Origin: Marinobacter daqiaonensis
GTDB taxonomy: Bacteria; Pseudomonadota; Gammaproteobacteria; Pseudomonadales; Oleiphilaceae
Reading direction: 5' to 3'
DNA length: 64,000 nt
Assembly (NCBI RefSeq): GCF_900115285.1
Contig: NZ_FOYW01000002.1
Coordinates: forward strand, 434,001 to 498,000
The notes beneath the pieces were generated by a model that had not been told where the DNA came from, made no database searches, and worked only from the letters and a program-made list of their open reading frames with translations. Positions 16,732 through 24,364 of the stretch are shown piece after piece. Both the position numbers and the translations under genes were made by a program. Every line of letters starts with the position of its first letter. The first letter of the stretch is position 1.

Positions 16732-18099
16732 TCAGAACAATGCTTCTTCGTACAGGAACGACAGGTCTTGCGGTGACTCCTCCCGGAACCGCTTCCGCCA
16801 TTGCTCAGCCGGACTCATCCTGGCTTCCATGACCCTTTTCAGGGGCTCGAGATAGCGCCGTTCATCGGCATGTTCGGCATCCTGTCGTCGCCGTTTTTCG
16901 AGGCCGCTTTCAGCCAGGGCCACCGCCTGCTCAAGGGCATCGAGGAGGCTTCTCGCCTGGAAGACCCCACTGGCGCCCACGGATTCCATCTCCGACAGGC
17001 CCATCCAGGGAACGCTGTGCCGTAGCTGGTTAAGGCGTGCGGGATCGCAGGCTTCGATAAGCTTGAGGGCGCCCTGCAGCGCGTGGCTGTCATAGAGGAT
17101 GCCGGTCCAGAACGCCGCGAGTGCCATGCTCTGCTCCAGGTCCAGTGTGTCGCTGCCCCGCAGTTCCAGGTGATCCTTCAGCCTTACGTCGTGCATCAGG
17201 GTGTTGAGATGGTCATCCCAGTCCGAAAGAGTTGGCTGTTCACCCGGAAGTTCCGGTAGCTGCGCTTTCAGCATGTCTGTGAAGTAGCGTCCCGCCAGGT
17301 CTTGGTGGGCGCCTTTCCGCTTGACTGAATACATGGGTGTAGCCAGAGCCCGGTTCACATAGGCATCGAATCCGAAATCCCTCGAAAAGACCTCCGGCAT
17401 GATGCCGCAACGGGCGGAATCCGTGTGCAGCCAGACATAGTTTCGATAGGAGGTGAGGCCTGTATCCCGACCCTCAGCGAAGGGCGCATTGGCCAGTGCC
17501 ACCATGACCAGAGGCTGCAGTGCCATGGCCACACGATACTTGTCGCACATGTCCTGCTCGCTGCAGAAGTCGAAGTTGAGCTGGAAGGAGCTGGTGCGGG
17601 TCATCATGTCCCGGCCGTGGACACCCACGCCGGGCATGTACCGGCGCATGATGTGATACCGGCTGTGGGGCATCCAGTCCAGCTCTGACAGGGTCCATGT
17701 GGGCGAGAAGCCAAGTGCCAGAAAGTCCACCCCAAGTGACTGGGAGATCGCGCCGAGCTGTCGGCGGTGTTCCTGCATCTCACGGCATACGTCGTGGAGA
17801 TCGGACCAGGGAGCGCCTGACAGTTCAAGCTGCCCCGCCGGCTCCAGGGTGATGGCGGCTTTGTCCGCCGACAGGCCAACAAGCCGGTCCCGATCATGGG
17901 TGGGTTTCCAGCCGGCCTGCTGCAACTCCGTCAATAAGGCGTGAATCCCGATGTCGCCGGCGTAGGGCAGCGGATGCTGGCCTTCCCGGGTGAACACAAA
18001 TTTTTCATGTTCCACGCCAATCAGGCATTCACCCGCAGGTTTGCAGTTTGAGGCGAGATCGTCGACCAGCTGTCCGGTGTGCTCGACCTTCAGTGTCAC
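16732..18099 (-). CDS. Glutamate-cysteine ligase, plant/alphaproteobacterial type
   Basis: ATP-dependent ligase of 455 aa forming gamma-glutamylcysteine, the first step of glutathione synthesis. Recognised by VEHEKFVF (about 29-36), SADKAAITLEPAGQLELSG (substrate and metal-binding Glu residues), FLALGFSPTW, MPHSRYHIMRRYMP, and TSSFQLNFDF. This is the GCS2/plant-type family, not the E. coli GshA type. It starts with GTG, chosen because GGAGGT stands directly before it. It is downstream of the cation transporter on the same strand. A role with thiols or metal stress alongside the transporter is possible but only inferred. Confidence 0.88.
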   Translation of the reverse strand: MTLKVEHTGQLVDDLASNCKPAGECLIGVEHEKFVFTREGQHPLPYAGDIGIHALLTELQQAGWKPTHDRDRLVGLSADKAAITLEPAGQLELSGAPWSDLHDVCREMQEHRRQLGAISQSLGVDFLALGFSPTWTLSELDWMPHSRYHIMRRYMPGVGVHGRDMMTRTSSFQLNFDFCSEQDMCDKYRVAMALQPLVMVALANAPFAEGRDTGLTSYRNYVWLHTDSARCGIMPEVFSRDFGFDAYVNRALATPMYSVKRKGAHQDLAGRYFTDMLKAQLPELPGEQPTLSDWDDHLNTLMHDVRLKDHLELRGSDTLDLEQSMALAAFWTGILYDSHALQGALKLIEACDPARLNQLRHSVPWMGLSEMESVGASGVFQARSLLDALEQAVALAESGLEKRRRQDAEHADERRYLEPLKRVMEARMSPAEQWRKRFREESPQDLSFLYEEALF

Positions 18100-18216
18100 G
18101 GTACCTCCAGAGCCCGGGCGGCAAGCGTGCGCCGTGTCTGTCTTGAAGCGTTTATCGTCAGGTATTGCCTGTATTCAGGATAGAAGCTGAGCCGGGCAAT
18201 GTGTACCGAGACGGCC

Positions 18217-19107
18217 TCAACCCTTGAGCGCCAGAATCCGCCGGGCACCATTCAGCACAATGATTCCCACAACGGTACCGACAATCAGGTCCGGATAATT
18301 GGAGCCTGACCAGGCAACGAGAGCCCCGGCAACGATGACGCCCAGGTTGATAACCACATCGTTGGCGGAGAATATCCAGCTGGCTTTCATGTGGGCACCG
18401 CCTTCACGGTGCCGGGAGATCAGCAGCAGACACACTGTGTTGGCAATCAGAGCCACGAATGCCGTGGACATTATCAGCAGGGATTCCGGCTCGCTGCCGA
18501 AGATGAAACGCCTGCCGACCTCCACCAGCACTCCGAGGGCTAGAATCAGCTGGAGCACTCCTGCAACGTGGGCCGCCCGCACCTGCATCCTTACCCCATG
18601 GCCGACGGCATAGAGGGCGAGTCCGTAAACCGCCGCATCGGCGAACATATCCAGCGAATCGGCTATCAGCCCGGTGGATTGGGCGATCACCCCCATCGTC
18701 ATCTCGACGATAAACATGAAGCCGTTGATGGCCAGCAGTATCCACAGGGTACCGGACTCTTCGGACTGGGCGGCGGTGGAGAACTCCGCTGACGCGACGG
18801 CGTCGGAATCCGCCGGGCGGGTTTCCCGAAGGGACGCTCCCAGACCCAGGCCCGCCAGCTTGTCCGTGATCGGTCCGGCGTCTTTGTTATGAAGTACCTG
18901 CAGAGTGCGCCGGGACAGGTCGAAGGAAAGACCCCGCACAGAATCGAGGCTGTCGAGTGCCATACGGATCATCCTCTCCTCCGAGGGGCAATCCATTCCG
19001 GGAACCGAATACACACTGATCCATTCGCCGGATGCGGCGACATTGCTCTCGTTTTCCACCATGCCGGTTTCGTGACGGCCGCATTGATCAGAACGTGCCT
19101 TATTCAT
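18217..19107 (-). CDS. CDF-like cation transporter with N-terminal HMA-like domain
   Basis: Membrane protein of 296 aa. Residues about 30-95 resemble a heavy-metal-associated (ferredoxin-like) domain (VYSVPGMDCPSEERMIRMAL...) but with only one Cys where the metal motif CxxC would be. Residues about 118-296 contain five or six TM helices of the cation diffusion family; the expected metal site is visible as DSLDMFADAAVYG and, in the fifth helix, SANDVVINLGV. The substrate is probably a divalent metal. A broken copy of its N-terminal part lies at 33195-33425. An alternative start is the Met at residue 16. Confidence 0.8.
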   Translation of the reverse strand: MNKARSDQCGRHETGMVENESNVAASGEWISVYSVPGMDCPSEERMIRMALDSLDSVRGLSFDLSRRTLQVLHNKDAGPITDKLAGLGLGASLRETRPADSDAVASAEFSTAAQSEESGTLWILLAINGFMFIVEMTMGVIAQSTGLIADSLDMFADAAVYGLALYAVGHGVRMQVRAAHVAGVLQLILALGVLVEVGRRFIFGSEPESLLIMSTAFVALIANTVCLLLISRHREGGAHMKASWIFSANDVVINLGVIVAGALVAWSGSNYPDLIVGTVVGIIVLNGARRILALKG

Positions 19108-19240
19108 TTATAACTCCGCTTCTTGCAAGTAGTGCCCCATTAGAAATCCTGTAGTTGCCATAGGGTCAGGAACCGCTTTTCCAATTCTGGCTGGATCTGA
19201 TAAGGGATCGGGGCAAGGTCGACTTATCTGCGTTCACAGT

Positions 19241-19271
19241 ATGTCTGCAAAATAGTTATACATGTCTGCAA
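19241..19271 (+). promoter_or_regulatory. Direct repeat ATGTCTGCAA x2, 21 bp apart, upstream of flp
   Basis: Identical 10-mers at 19241-19250 and 19262-19271 are spaced exactly two helical turns (21 bp), about 110-130 bp before the Flp pilin start. This is the geometry of AraC-type half-sites. The AraC-family regulator at the other end of the pilus locus is a natural candidate to bind here. No promoter could be placed confidently. Confidence 0.45.
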
Positions 19272-19326
19272 TAAAGTCCAAGTACTCATTTCGCGAAAGG
19301 GGGAGTCTGGTCGTGGGAGCTGGTTC

Positions 19327-19347
19327 CCAGGGGCTAAGAGGCCCTGG
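19327..19347 (+). other. 5' leader hairpin before flp pilin
   Basis: CCAGGG (19327-19332) pairs with CCCTGG (19342-19347) in the presumed leader, 27 bp before the flp start codon; a second small stem-like sequence (GGGAGC/GTTCCC) precedes it. It may stabilise the pilin mRNA. Weak evidence. Confidence 0.3.
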
Positions 19348-19373
19348 CTAATCAAAATCGATGGAGAAAAGAC

Positions 19374-19580
19374 ATGAACAAATTCATGGCGGGTGTTGAG
19401 CGTTTCGTGCGTGAAGAAGAGGGTACTGAGGTTGTTGAGTGGGCGCTGGTTGCTGGTCTGATCGTGGCAGTTGGTGCGACTATTTTCGCGACCATGGGCG
19501 GCCATGTAAAGACCCTGTTGACTTATCTGAGTAATGAGTTAGGAGCCGCGGCAGCAAAAGCACCAGCAACGGCACCGTAA
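19374..19580 (+). CDS. flp: Flp-type type IVb pilin
   Basis: Major pilin subunit of the tad system, 68 aa. A short basic leader ends at Gly17; cleavage there by a CpaA-type prepilin peptidase would leave Thr at +1 and Glu22 at +5, followed by a hydrophobic helix (WALVAGLIVAVGATIFATMGG). Flp pilins normally have Glu-Tyr at +5/+6; here it is Glu-Trp. The C-terminus is Ala-rich. The GGAGAAAAGAC site before the ATG is strong. A hairpin terminator directly downstream suggests that most transcripts stop after this gene, giving excess pilin. Confidence 0.9.
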   Translation: MNKFMAGVERFVREEEGTEVVEWALVAGLIVAVGATIFATMGGHVKTLLTYLSNELGAAAAKAPATAP

Positions 19581-19593
19581 TCCTGAAGTAGAA

Positions 19594-19624
19594 CCGACGC
19601 CGAAGATTTTCGGCGTCGGATTTT
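19594..19624 (+). terminator. Rho-independent terminator/attenuator after flp
   Basis: Perfect 11-bp stem CCGACGCCGAA, loop GATT, complement TTCGGCGTCGG (19609-19619), followed by ATTTT. It sits 14 bp after the flp stop and before cpaA. The T-run is short, so partial read-through into the rest of the tad locus is expected. Confidence 0.75.
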
Positions 19625-19642
19625 GGATCGCAAGGAGGAGCC

Positions 19643-20206
19643 ATGTGGGTTGACCTGTTTCCATTAATTCTAGCTGTACCCATTTTGATCCTACTTTGGA
19701 TTTCAGCTGTGTGGGATCTGCGCCATCGCCGCATTCCTAATGTCATTGTCTTTACCGGAGCAGGGTTGGGTATCGCCTTACAAATCGGATTGTTTGGCCT
19801 CAGCGGCTTGCTGGACGGGCTTTTCGGACTGGGGATAGGCTTGGCAATTCTGATGCCAGGCTACCTGATGGGCACCACCGGCGCAGGCGACGTCAAGCTG
19901 ATGGCGACCGTCGGCACCTTTCTTGGACCCCACAACATTCTGATTGCAGGCCTAGCAAGTATCGCCGTGGGCGGCGTAATTGCCCTGGGATTCATGTTTC
20001 TGGCAATTTTTTCAGCCGACTCACCATCGCCATGGCAGCGTTATGGCTTGATGTTCCGAACACTGTTCGCCACTGGCCGACCGATTTACCTCCGCCCGGC
20101 TGAAGGTGAGGTCATGGGCCGAAAATTTCCTTTCGCCGTGTCCATTGCGGTGGGCACCAGTCTCTTCCTGATCTGGCAGTCGCCACTGATCAGAGTTGCT
20201 GGTTAG
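19643..20206 (+). CDS. cpaA: Prepilin peptidase CpaA/TadV (A24 family)
   Basis: Integral membrane aspartic protease of 187 aa that removes the leader of Flp and the TadE/F pseudopilins. The two catalytic Asp motifs are WDLRHRRIPN (Asp about 26) and GTTGAGDVKLM (GxGD). It has about five to six TM helices and lacks the N-terminal cytoplasmic domain of PilD-like enzymes, as usual for CpaA. AAGGAGG precedes the ATG. It is the first gene after the flp terminator, with the rest of the tad machinery following on the same strand. Confidence 0.92.
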   Translation: MWVDLFPLILAVPILILLWISAVWDLRHRRIPNVIVFTGAGLGIALQIGLFGLSGLLDGLFGLGIGLAILMPGYLMGTTGAGDVKLMATVGTFLGPHNILIAGLASIAVGGVIALGFMFLAIFSADSPSPWQRYGLMFRTLFATGRPIYLRPAEGEVMGRKFPFAVSIAVGTSLFLIWQSPLIRVAG

Positions 20207-20235
20207 CAGGCAGTTCACAGCAGGATGACAGCACT

Positions 20236-21618
20236 ATGAATAATGACCAAAGACTTCACCAGATGCTGTCAGAGCCGGCCGAGAATACCGAGCCGCCCAT
20301 CCTGAACAGGTCCGGCTTCAGAACCGGTGAGGATGCGGCGCCAGCCATGCGGCCTCGAAATCTGGAAGAAACCGGCCTCAGTGAGCTCTACGTGGCCGAC
20401 CTGATCTCCAAACACCTCTTTGAGCGGGGCGTGCTGGATCTTGGGGAGGTGACTCGTTGCATAGCCCTGCCCGGCGGAACCGTTGAGCAGGTGTTGGCCT
20501 TTTTGCGGGAGCAGGGCCGGGCGGAAGTGCGAGGCGCCACCCAGGGTGGCATGTTGCGTTTTGCCCTCACGGATCGGGGCCGGGCCGCAGCCATGGAGGC
20601 TCTGGGGCGTGACGGTTATATCGGGCCGGCGCCGGTACTCCTGAGCCAGTACACGTCGCTCGTTGCCCATCAGACAATGAGCGCCCACGGCCTGGACCGT
20701 GAGCAGGTGCGTCTTGCCTTCGAGGACATCACCATCCGGTCGGAAGTGCTGGACCAGCTTGGCCCGGCCATGCATTCGGGCCGGTCCATATTCATCCACG
20801 GCGACGCCGGTACCGGCAAGACCTTTATCGCCCGCAAACTTGCCCGGCTCATGTCCGGGGATGTGCTGGTACCCCACGCCGTGCTGGTGGCTGACAAGGC
20901 GGTTCGTCTTTTTGACGCTGGCGCCCACGAGCCCGTATCCGGCACGCCGCCGGAAACCTCCCTGTTTCTCAACCAGGGTCATGACCCCCGCTACGTCCTG
21001 TGCAAGCGACCGGTGGTCATCGTCGGTGGCGAACTGACCATGGATATGCTGGAAGTCCAGTACGACACGGCAACCCGAATTCATCACGCCCCGGCTCAAT
21101 GGCGGGCCAATAACGGCATGCTCATCATTGACGACCTGGGCCGCCAACGCATGCGGCCGGATGAACTGTTCAACCGCTGGATCGTGCCCATGGAAGAAAG
21201 TCAGGATCATCTCAGCCTGAACAGTGGCCAGCATTTCCAGGTGCCGTTTGATGTGGCTCTGGTGTTTTCCAGCAACAAGCACCCGCTGGAACTGGCTGAC
21301 CCCGCCTTCCTTCGCCGCATTGGGTACAAGATTCGGTTCGAGGCGCTCACCACGGATGAATACCGCGGTATCTGGCGGCAGGAATGTGCCCGCCAGGGCT
21401 TTGAAGCAGACCCTGTCCTGGTTGAGTTCATGCTCGAGGAACTGCATGGCAGCTCCAACGTGCCGCTGTTGCCATGCCATCCGCGGGATCTTATCGGACT
21501 GGCGATGGATTATCTGAGCTACATGGGGCAGCAGACGCTAACCAGGGAGTCGCTGATGAAGGCCTGGCAAAACTATTTTGTGGATGCCGGTATCGCCGGC
21601 AAGGAGCGTGAGTCATGA
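20236..21618 (+). CDS. AAA+ ATPase of the tad locus
   Basis: Cytoplasmic ATPase of 460 aa. An N-terminal winged-helix-like region (about 45-130, LSELYVADLISKHLFERG) precedes an AAA+ core: Walker A GDAGTGKTF with Lys195, Walker B MLIIDDLGRQR with Asp299, and a sensor-like VFSSNKHP. It is not the pilus extension ATPase (TadA, found further on) nor TadZ. Similar proteins occur in some gammaproteobacterial tad loci, but I do not know a defined role; MoxR-like remodelling of the secretin or assembly platform is a guess. Its stop overlaps the ATG of cpaB (ATGA). Confidence 0.8.
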   Translation: MNNDQRLHQMLSEPAENTEPPILNRSGFRTGEDAAPAMRPRNLEETGLSELYVADLISKHLFERGVLDLGEVTRCIALPGGTVEQVLAFLREQGRAEVRGATQGGMLRFALTDRGRAAAMEALGRDGYIGPAPVLLSQYTSLVAHQTMSAHGLDREQVRLAFEDITIRSEVLDQLGPAMHSGRSIFIHGDAGTGKTFIARKLARLMSGDVLVPHAVLVADKAVRLFDAGAHEPVSGTPPETSLFLNQGHDPRYVLCKRPVVIVGGELTMDMLEVQYDTATRIHHAPAQWRANNGMLIIDDLGRQRMRPDELFNRWIVPMEESQDHLSLNSGQHFQVPFDVALVFSSNKHPLELADPAFLRRIGYKIRFEALTTDEYRGIWRQECARQGFEADPVLVEFMLEELHGSSNVPLLPCHPRDLIGLAMDYLSYMGQQTLTRESLMKAWQNYFVDAGIAGKERES

Positions 21619-22433
21619 AAAAGAAAGGGATTGTATTAATGGTTGGTCTCTCAGCTTTGCTTGCCATGGGCGCGGCGGGAATGGCCAACAGTTGGGTTCA
21701 GAAACGCATGAACGGCGGAGACGCTGTTTCGGAGGAGGCTTCCGTGGTAGTGGCAGCCCACTCCATCCCCTTCGGGCGCCAGGTATTGGCGACCGATCTC
21801 AGGATGATGAGATTACCGCCGCACGCTGTGCCGGCAGGAAGCTTTACCTCGATGGATGATGTCATCGGGCGCGTCAGTTCGCAGGCTATTTATTCCGGTG
21901 AAGTGGTGCTGGAACGCCGGGTGGCCGAGCACTCCGGCGGTAGCGCACTGGCTGCCATGCTGGAGCCGGGTATGCGTGCCATCAGTGTGCGCGTTGATGA
22001 TGTCGCGGGTGTTGCGGGCTTCCTGTTGCCGGGGGACGAGGTGGATGTGGTGTCCAGTAAGCGGGATGGCGGCGGTAGCCGCTCCATTGCCTCCGATACC
22101 ATTCTGAGGAGGATTACAGTGCTGGCGGTGGACCAGAATGCCTCACAGGAGCGGGACGGTCCTGTAATTGTCAGAGCAGTCACCCTGGCGGTCACGCCAA
22201 GCCAGGCGGAGCGCTTATTCGAGGCGACCCAGGAAGGCAAAGTGGCGCTGACCCTGCGCAATCCGCTCGAAAAAACGGAAAAGCAACCGGAAATAGTTGC
22301 AATGGCAGAGACGCCCAAGCCGATGATCAAGCCTGCGAAAAAGGCAGAACCAAAAGCGGTTAACCGGAATCGACACGTGCGAGTGAACGTGATCCGGGGC
22401 ACTGAAACCAGCTCAACTGTAGTCCACGAATAA
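21615..22433 (+). CDS. cpaB: Flp pilus assembly protein CpaB/RcpC
   Basis: Periplasmic pilus assembly protein of 272 aa. An N-terminal hydrophobic anchor (about 6-26) is followed by an SAF domain (about 45-110; VVVAAHSIPFGRQVLATDLR...) and the CpaB/RcpC domain (PGMRAISVRVDDVAGVAGFLLPGDEVDVV). The basic C-terminal tail (PAKKAEPKAVNRNRHVRVNVI) is typical of proteins contacting peptidoglycan or the secretin. RcpC is thought to stabilise the secretin ring. It overlaps the AAA+ gene by 4 bp and is followed by the secretin gene. Confidence 0.92.
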   Translation: MKKKGIVLMVGLSALLAMGAAGMANSWVQKRMNGGDAVSEEASVVVAAHSIPFGRQVLATDLRMMRLPPHAVPAGSFTSMDDVIGRVSSQAIYSGEVVLERRVAEHSGGSALAAMLEPGMRAISVRVDDVAGVAGFLLPGDEVDVVSSKRDGGGSRSIASDTILRRITVLAVDQNASQERDGPVIVRAVTLAVTPSQAERLFEATQEGKVALTLRNPLEKTEKQPEIVAMAETPKPMIKPAKKAEPKAVNRNRHVRVNVIRGTETSSTVVHE

Positions 22434-22475
22434 TGCCGGATCGCAACAACAATGAAAACAGAGCGGGGAAGCACG

Positions 22476-24041
22476 ATGCAAAAGGCAGGAATTAATACGC
22501 TGACAGGGTTTGCGGCCTTACTGTTCAGCCTCTGTTGGCCGGCGATGGTGACTGCGCAGTCCAGTGACCGTATCTCGTATCCGAACCCGGACCCCACCAG
22601 TCCGGTCTCGGTGGAAGTACCGCTCAACAAGTCACGACTCATGGGCTTCCCCAATGCGGTGAAGATCGTTTCCGTGGGCAACCCGGACATTGCCGATGTG
22701 GTGGTTGTAAGATCGCGGCAGATATACGTGCTGGGTAAGACCCTGGGTAGCACCAACGTGCTTTTATGGGACAAAGACGAGAACCTGCAGGGCACGCTCA
22801 ACGTCAAGGTGACACATGACCTGGAAAACCTGAAAGCCAACCTGCACGCGCTTCTGCCTGGCGAACGGATTGGCGTCCGTTCCGCTAACGAAACCCTGGT
22901 GCTGACCGGCGAGGTCACCAGTGCCGCGCGAGCAGATGCTGCCATGCGGGTGGCCAGCAGTTTCGCCGGCGCGGGCAGGGAGCAGGGTCAGTCGCCCATC
23001 CTCAACCTCATGCAGATCGGCGGGGCTCAGCAGGTCATGCTTGATGTCAAAGTCGCCGAGGTTTCCCGCTCATTGGTCAAGCGCCTGGATATCCAGTTCG
23101 ATGTGCTGAACATCGCTGGCAGTTCGGTCAAGCTCGGCGCGGTCAATGGCGGCGCCAGCTTTCCCGACGCCGTATTCGACGACAGTGTCCTGGAGGGAGG
23201 TCGTTTGCCGGTATTCGGTGGGCAGACTCCCATAGGACCCGTGGTTGACGAGTTCGCTCCCAACATGCGGTCCATAGAAGACACCGGTATCTTTGCCAGT
23301 TTTGCGGGCAGCGATTATCTGGTCAATGCCGTACTTGATGCCGCCAAACGTGAAGGCGTCGCCAAGATTCTGGCAGAACCCAACCTGACCACCCTGACTG
23401 GAGAAGAGGCTCGTTTCCTGGCCGGTGGCGAGTTTCCGATCCCGGTGCCACAGGGTGACGGCCAGGTGACCGTCGAGCAACAGGAATTTGGCGTCAGCCT
23501 GGGATTTCTGCCGGTGGTGCTGGATTCCGGGATTATCAACCTGAGGGTCGATGTGGCGGTCTCAGAGTTGACCAACAACAACGCCCTTCGAGTTGGGGTG
23601 GGTCAGGAGGGACAGGTGGCGAACCAGTTCTTTATTCCCGCATTGGTCAAGCGCAGTGCCAGTTCCACCCTGGAACTGGGCAATGGCCAGACCATCGCCA
23701 TCGCCGGCATGCTGAACGAGACTCTGCGGGAGAACGCCAGCAAATTCCCCGGCCTTGGTGATATTCCCATCATTGGGGCTCTGTTCCGCAGCCAGGAGTT
23801 CATCAAGGAGCAGACCGAACTGGTCATATTCGTCACCGCGCGGCTGGCCAAGCCGGTGGCGCCCGAGGATATCCGCCTTCCCACCGGCAGCTTTGTTGCC
23901 CCAAGTGACGTGGAATTCTATCTGCTTGGCCGGCTCCAGGGTCGGCCCCACAAACCTGAGCGTTCGGATAGTGGCACGATAGACCCTCTCCGCAACCGGT
24001 TACAGGGTGGCACAGAAGGAGTTTTCGGCCATGACCTTTAA
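22476..24041 (+). CDS. cpaC: Tad secretin CpaC/RcpA
   Basis: Outer-membrane secretin of 521 aa through which Flp pili leave the cell. I use the ATG at 22476, which has GGGGAAG upstream and a cleaner signal peptide ending near VTAQ; the ATG at 22452 has no ribosome site. An N-terminal pilus-assembly domain (about 40-115, LNKSRLMGFPNAVKIVSVGNPDIADV), a BON domain (about 120-190) and the secretin domain (from about 280, VLAEPNLTT-type ILAEPNLTTLTGEEARFLAGG, and the closing KFPGLGDIPIIGALFRS) are clear. It is in normal tad order after cpaB. Confidence 0.93.
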   Translation: MQKAGINTLTGFAALLFSLCWPAMVTAQSSDRISYPNPDPTSPVSVEVPLNKSRLMGFPNAVKIVSVGNPDIADVVVVRSRQIYVLGKTLGSTNVLLWDKDENLQGTLNVKVTHDLENLKANLHALLPGERIGVRSANETLVLTGEVTSAARADAAMRVASSFAGAGREQGQSPILNLMQIGGAQQVMLDVKVAEVSRSLVKRLDIQFDVLNIAGSSVKLGAVNGGASFPDAVFDDSVLEGGRLPVFGGQTPIGPVVDEFAPNMRSIEDTGIFASFAGSDYLVNAVLDAAKREGVAKILAEPNLTTLTGEEARFLAGGEFPIPVPQGDGQVTVEQQEFGVSLGFLPVVLDSGIINLRVDVAVSELTNNNALRVGVGQEGQVANQFFIPALVKRSASSTLELGNGQTIAIAGMLNETLRENASKFPGLGDIPIIGALFRSQEFIKEQTELVIFVTARLAKPVAPEDIRLPTGSFVAPSDVEFYLLGRLQGRPHKPERSDSGTIDPLRNRLQGGTEGVFGHDL

Positions 24042-24107
24042 GGGCTTTGTTTGCCATGACTGTTCTTCCAGTCACCATACTTCGAGCTTTCTTGTCGGGA
24101 GACGCCA

Positions 24108-24353
24108 ATGTTCCGTTCACAGGTTCTGCTAGCGGCTGCCACAGCCGTACTGATCACCGGTTGCGCATCGTCTCCCGGAGATGACCTTCCTCCCCACGGT
24201 GCGAGCCTCCGGCATACCATGGCGGCGCAGGTTTATCGGCCTGGTGATGAGACGCCGCCCCTGAACGGCGATAGGGCCGCCAGCATTATGGAGTTGTACC
24301 GGGACCGGGGCGCGGCGCCACCAGTGATGACCGACGCCATACCCGGAAATTAA
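24108..24353 (+). CDS. Short CpaD-like lipoprotein
   Basis: Small lipoprotein of 81 aa with lipobox LITGC (Cys19) in the slot where CpaD/TadD-like pilotins of the secretin are encoded. The mature part includes HGASLRHTMAAQVYRPGDETPPLNGDRAASIMELYRD, which resembles the conserved C-terminal portion of CpaD proteins (the GxAVRxMIAQQ...P-type segment before a terminal Tyr-Arg helix). At about one third of the usual CpaD length it is a reduced form. Role as secretin pilotin is inferred from position and lipid anchor. Confidence 0.7.
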   Translation: MFRSQVLLAAATAVLITGCASSPGDDLPPHGASLRHTMAAQVYRPGDETPPLNGDRAASIMELYRDRGAAPPVMTDAIPGN

Positions 24354-24364
24354 AGAGGACAGAT

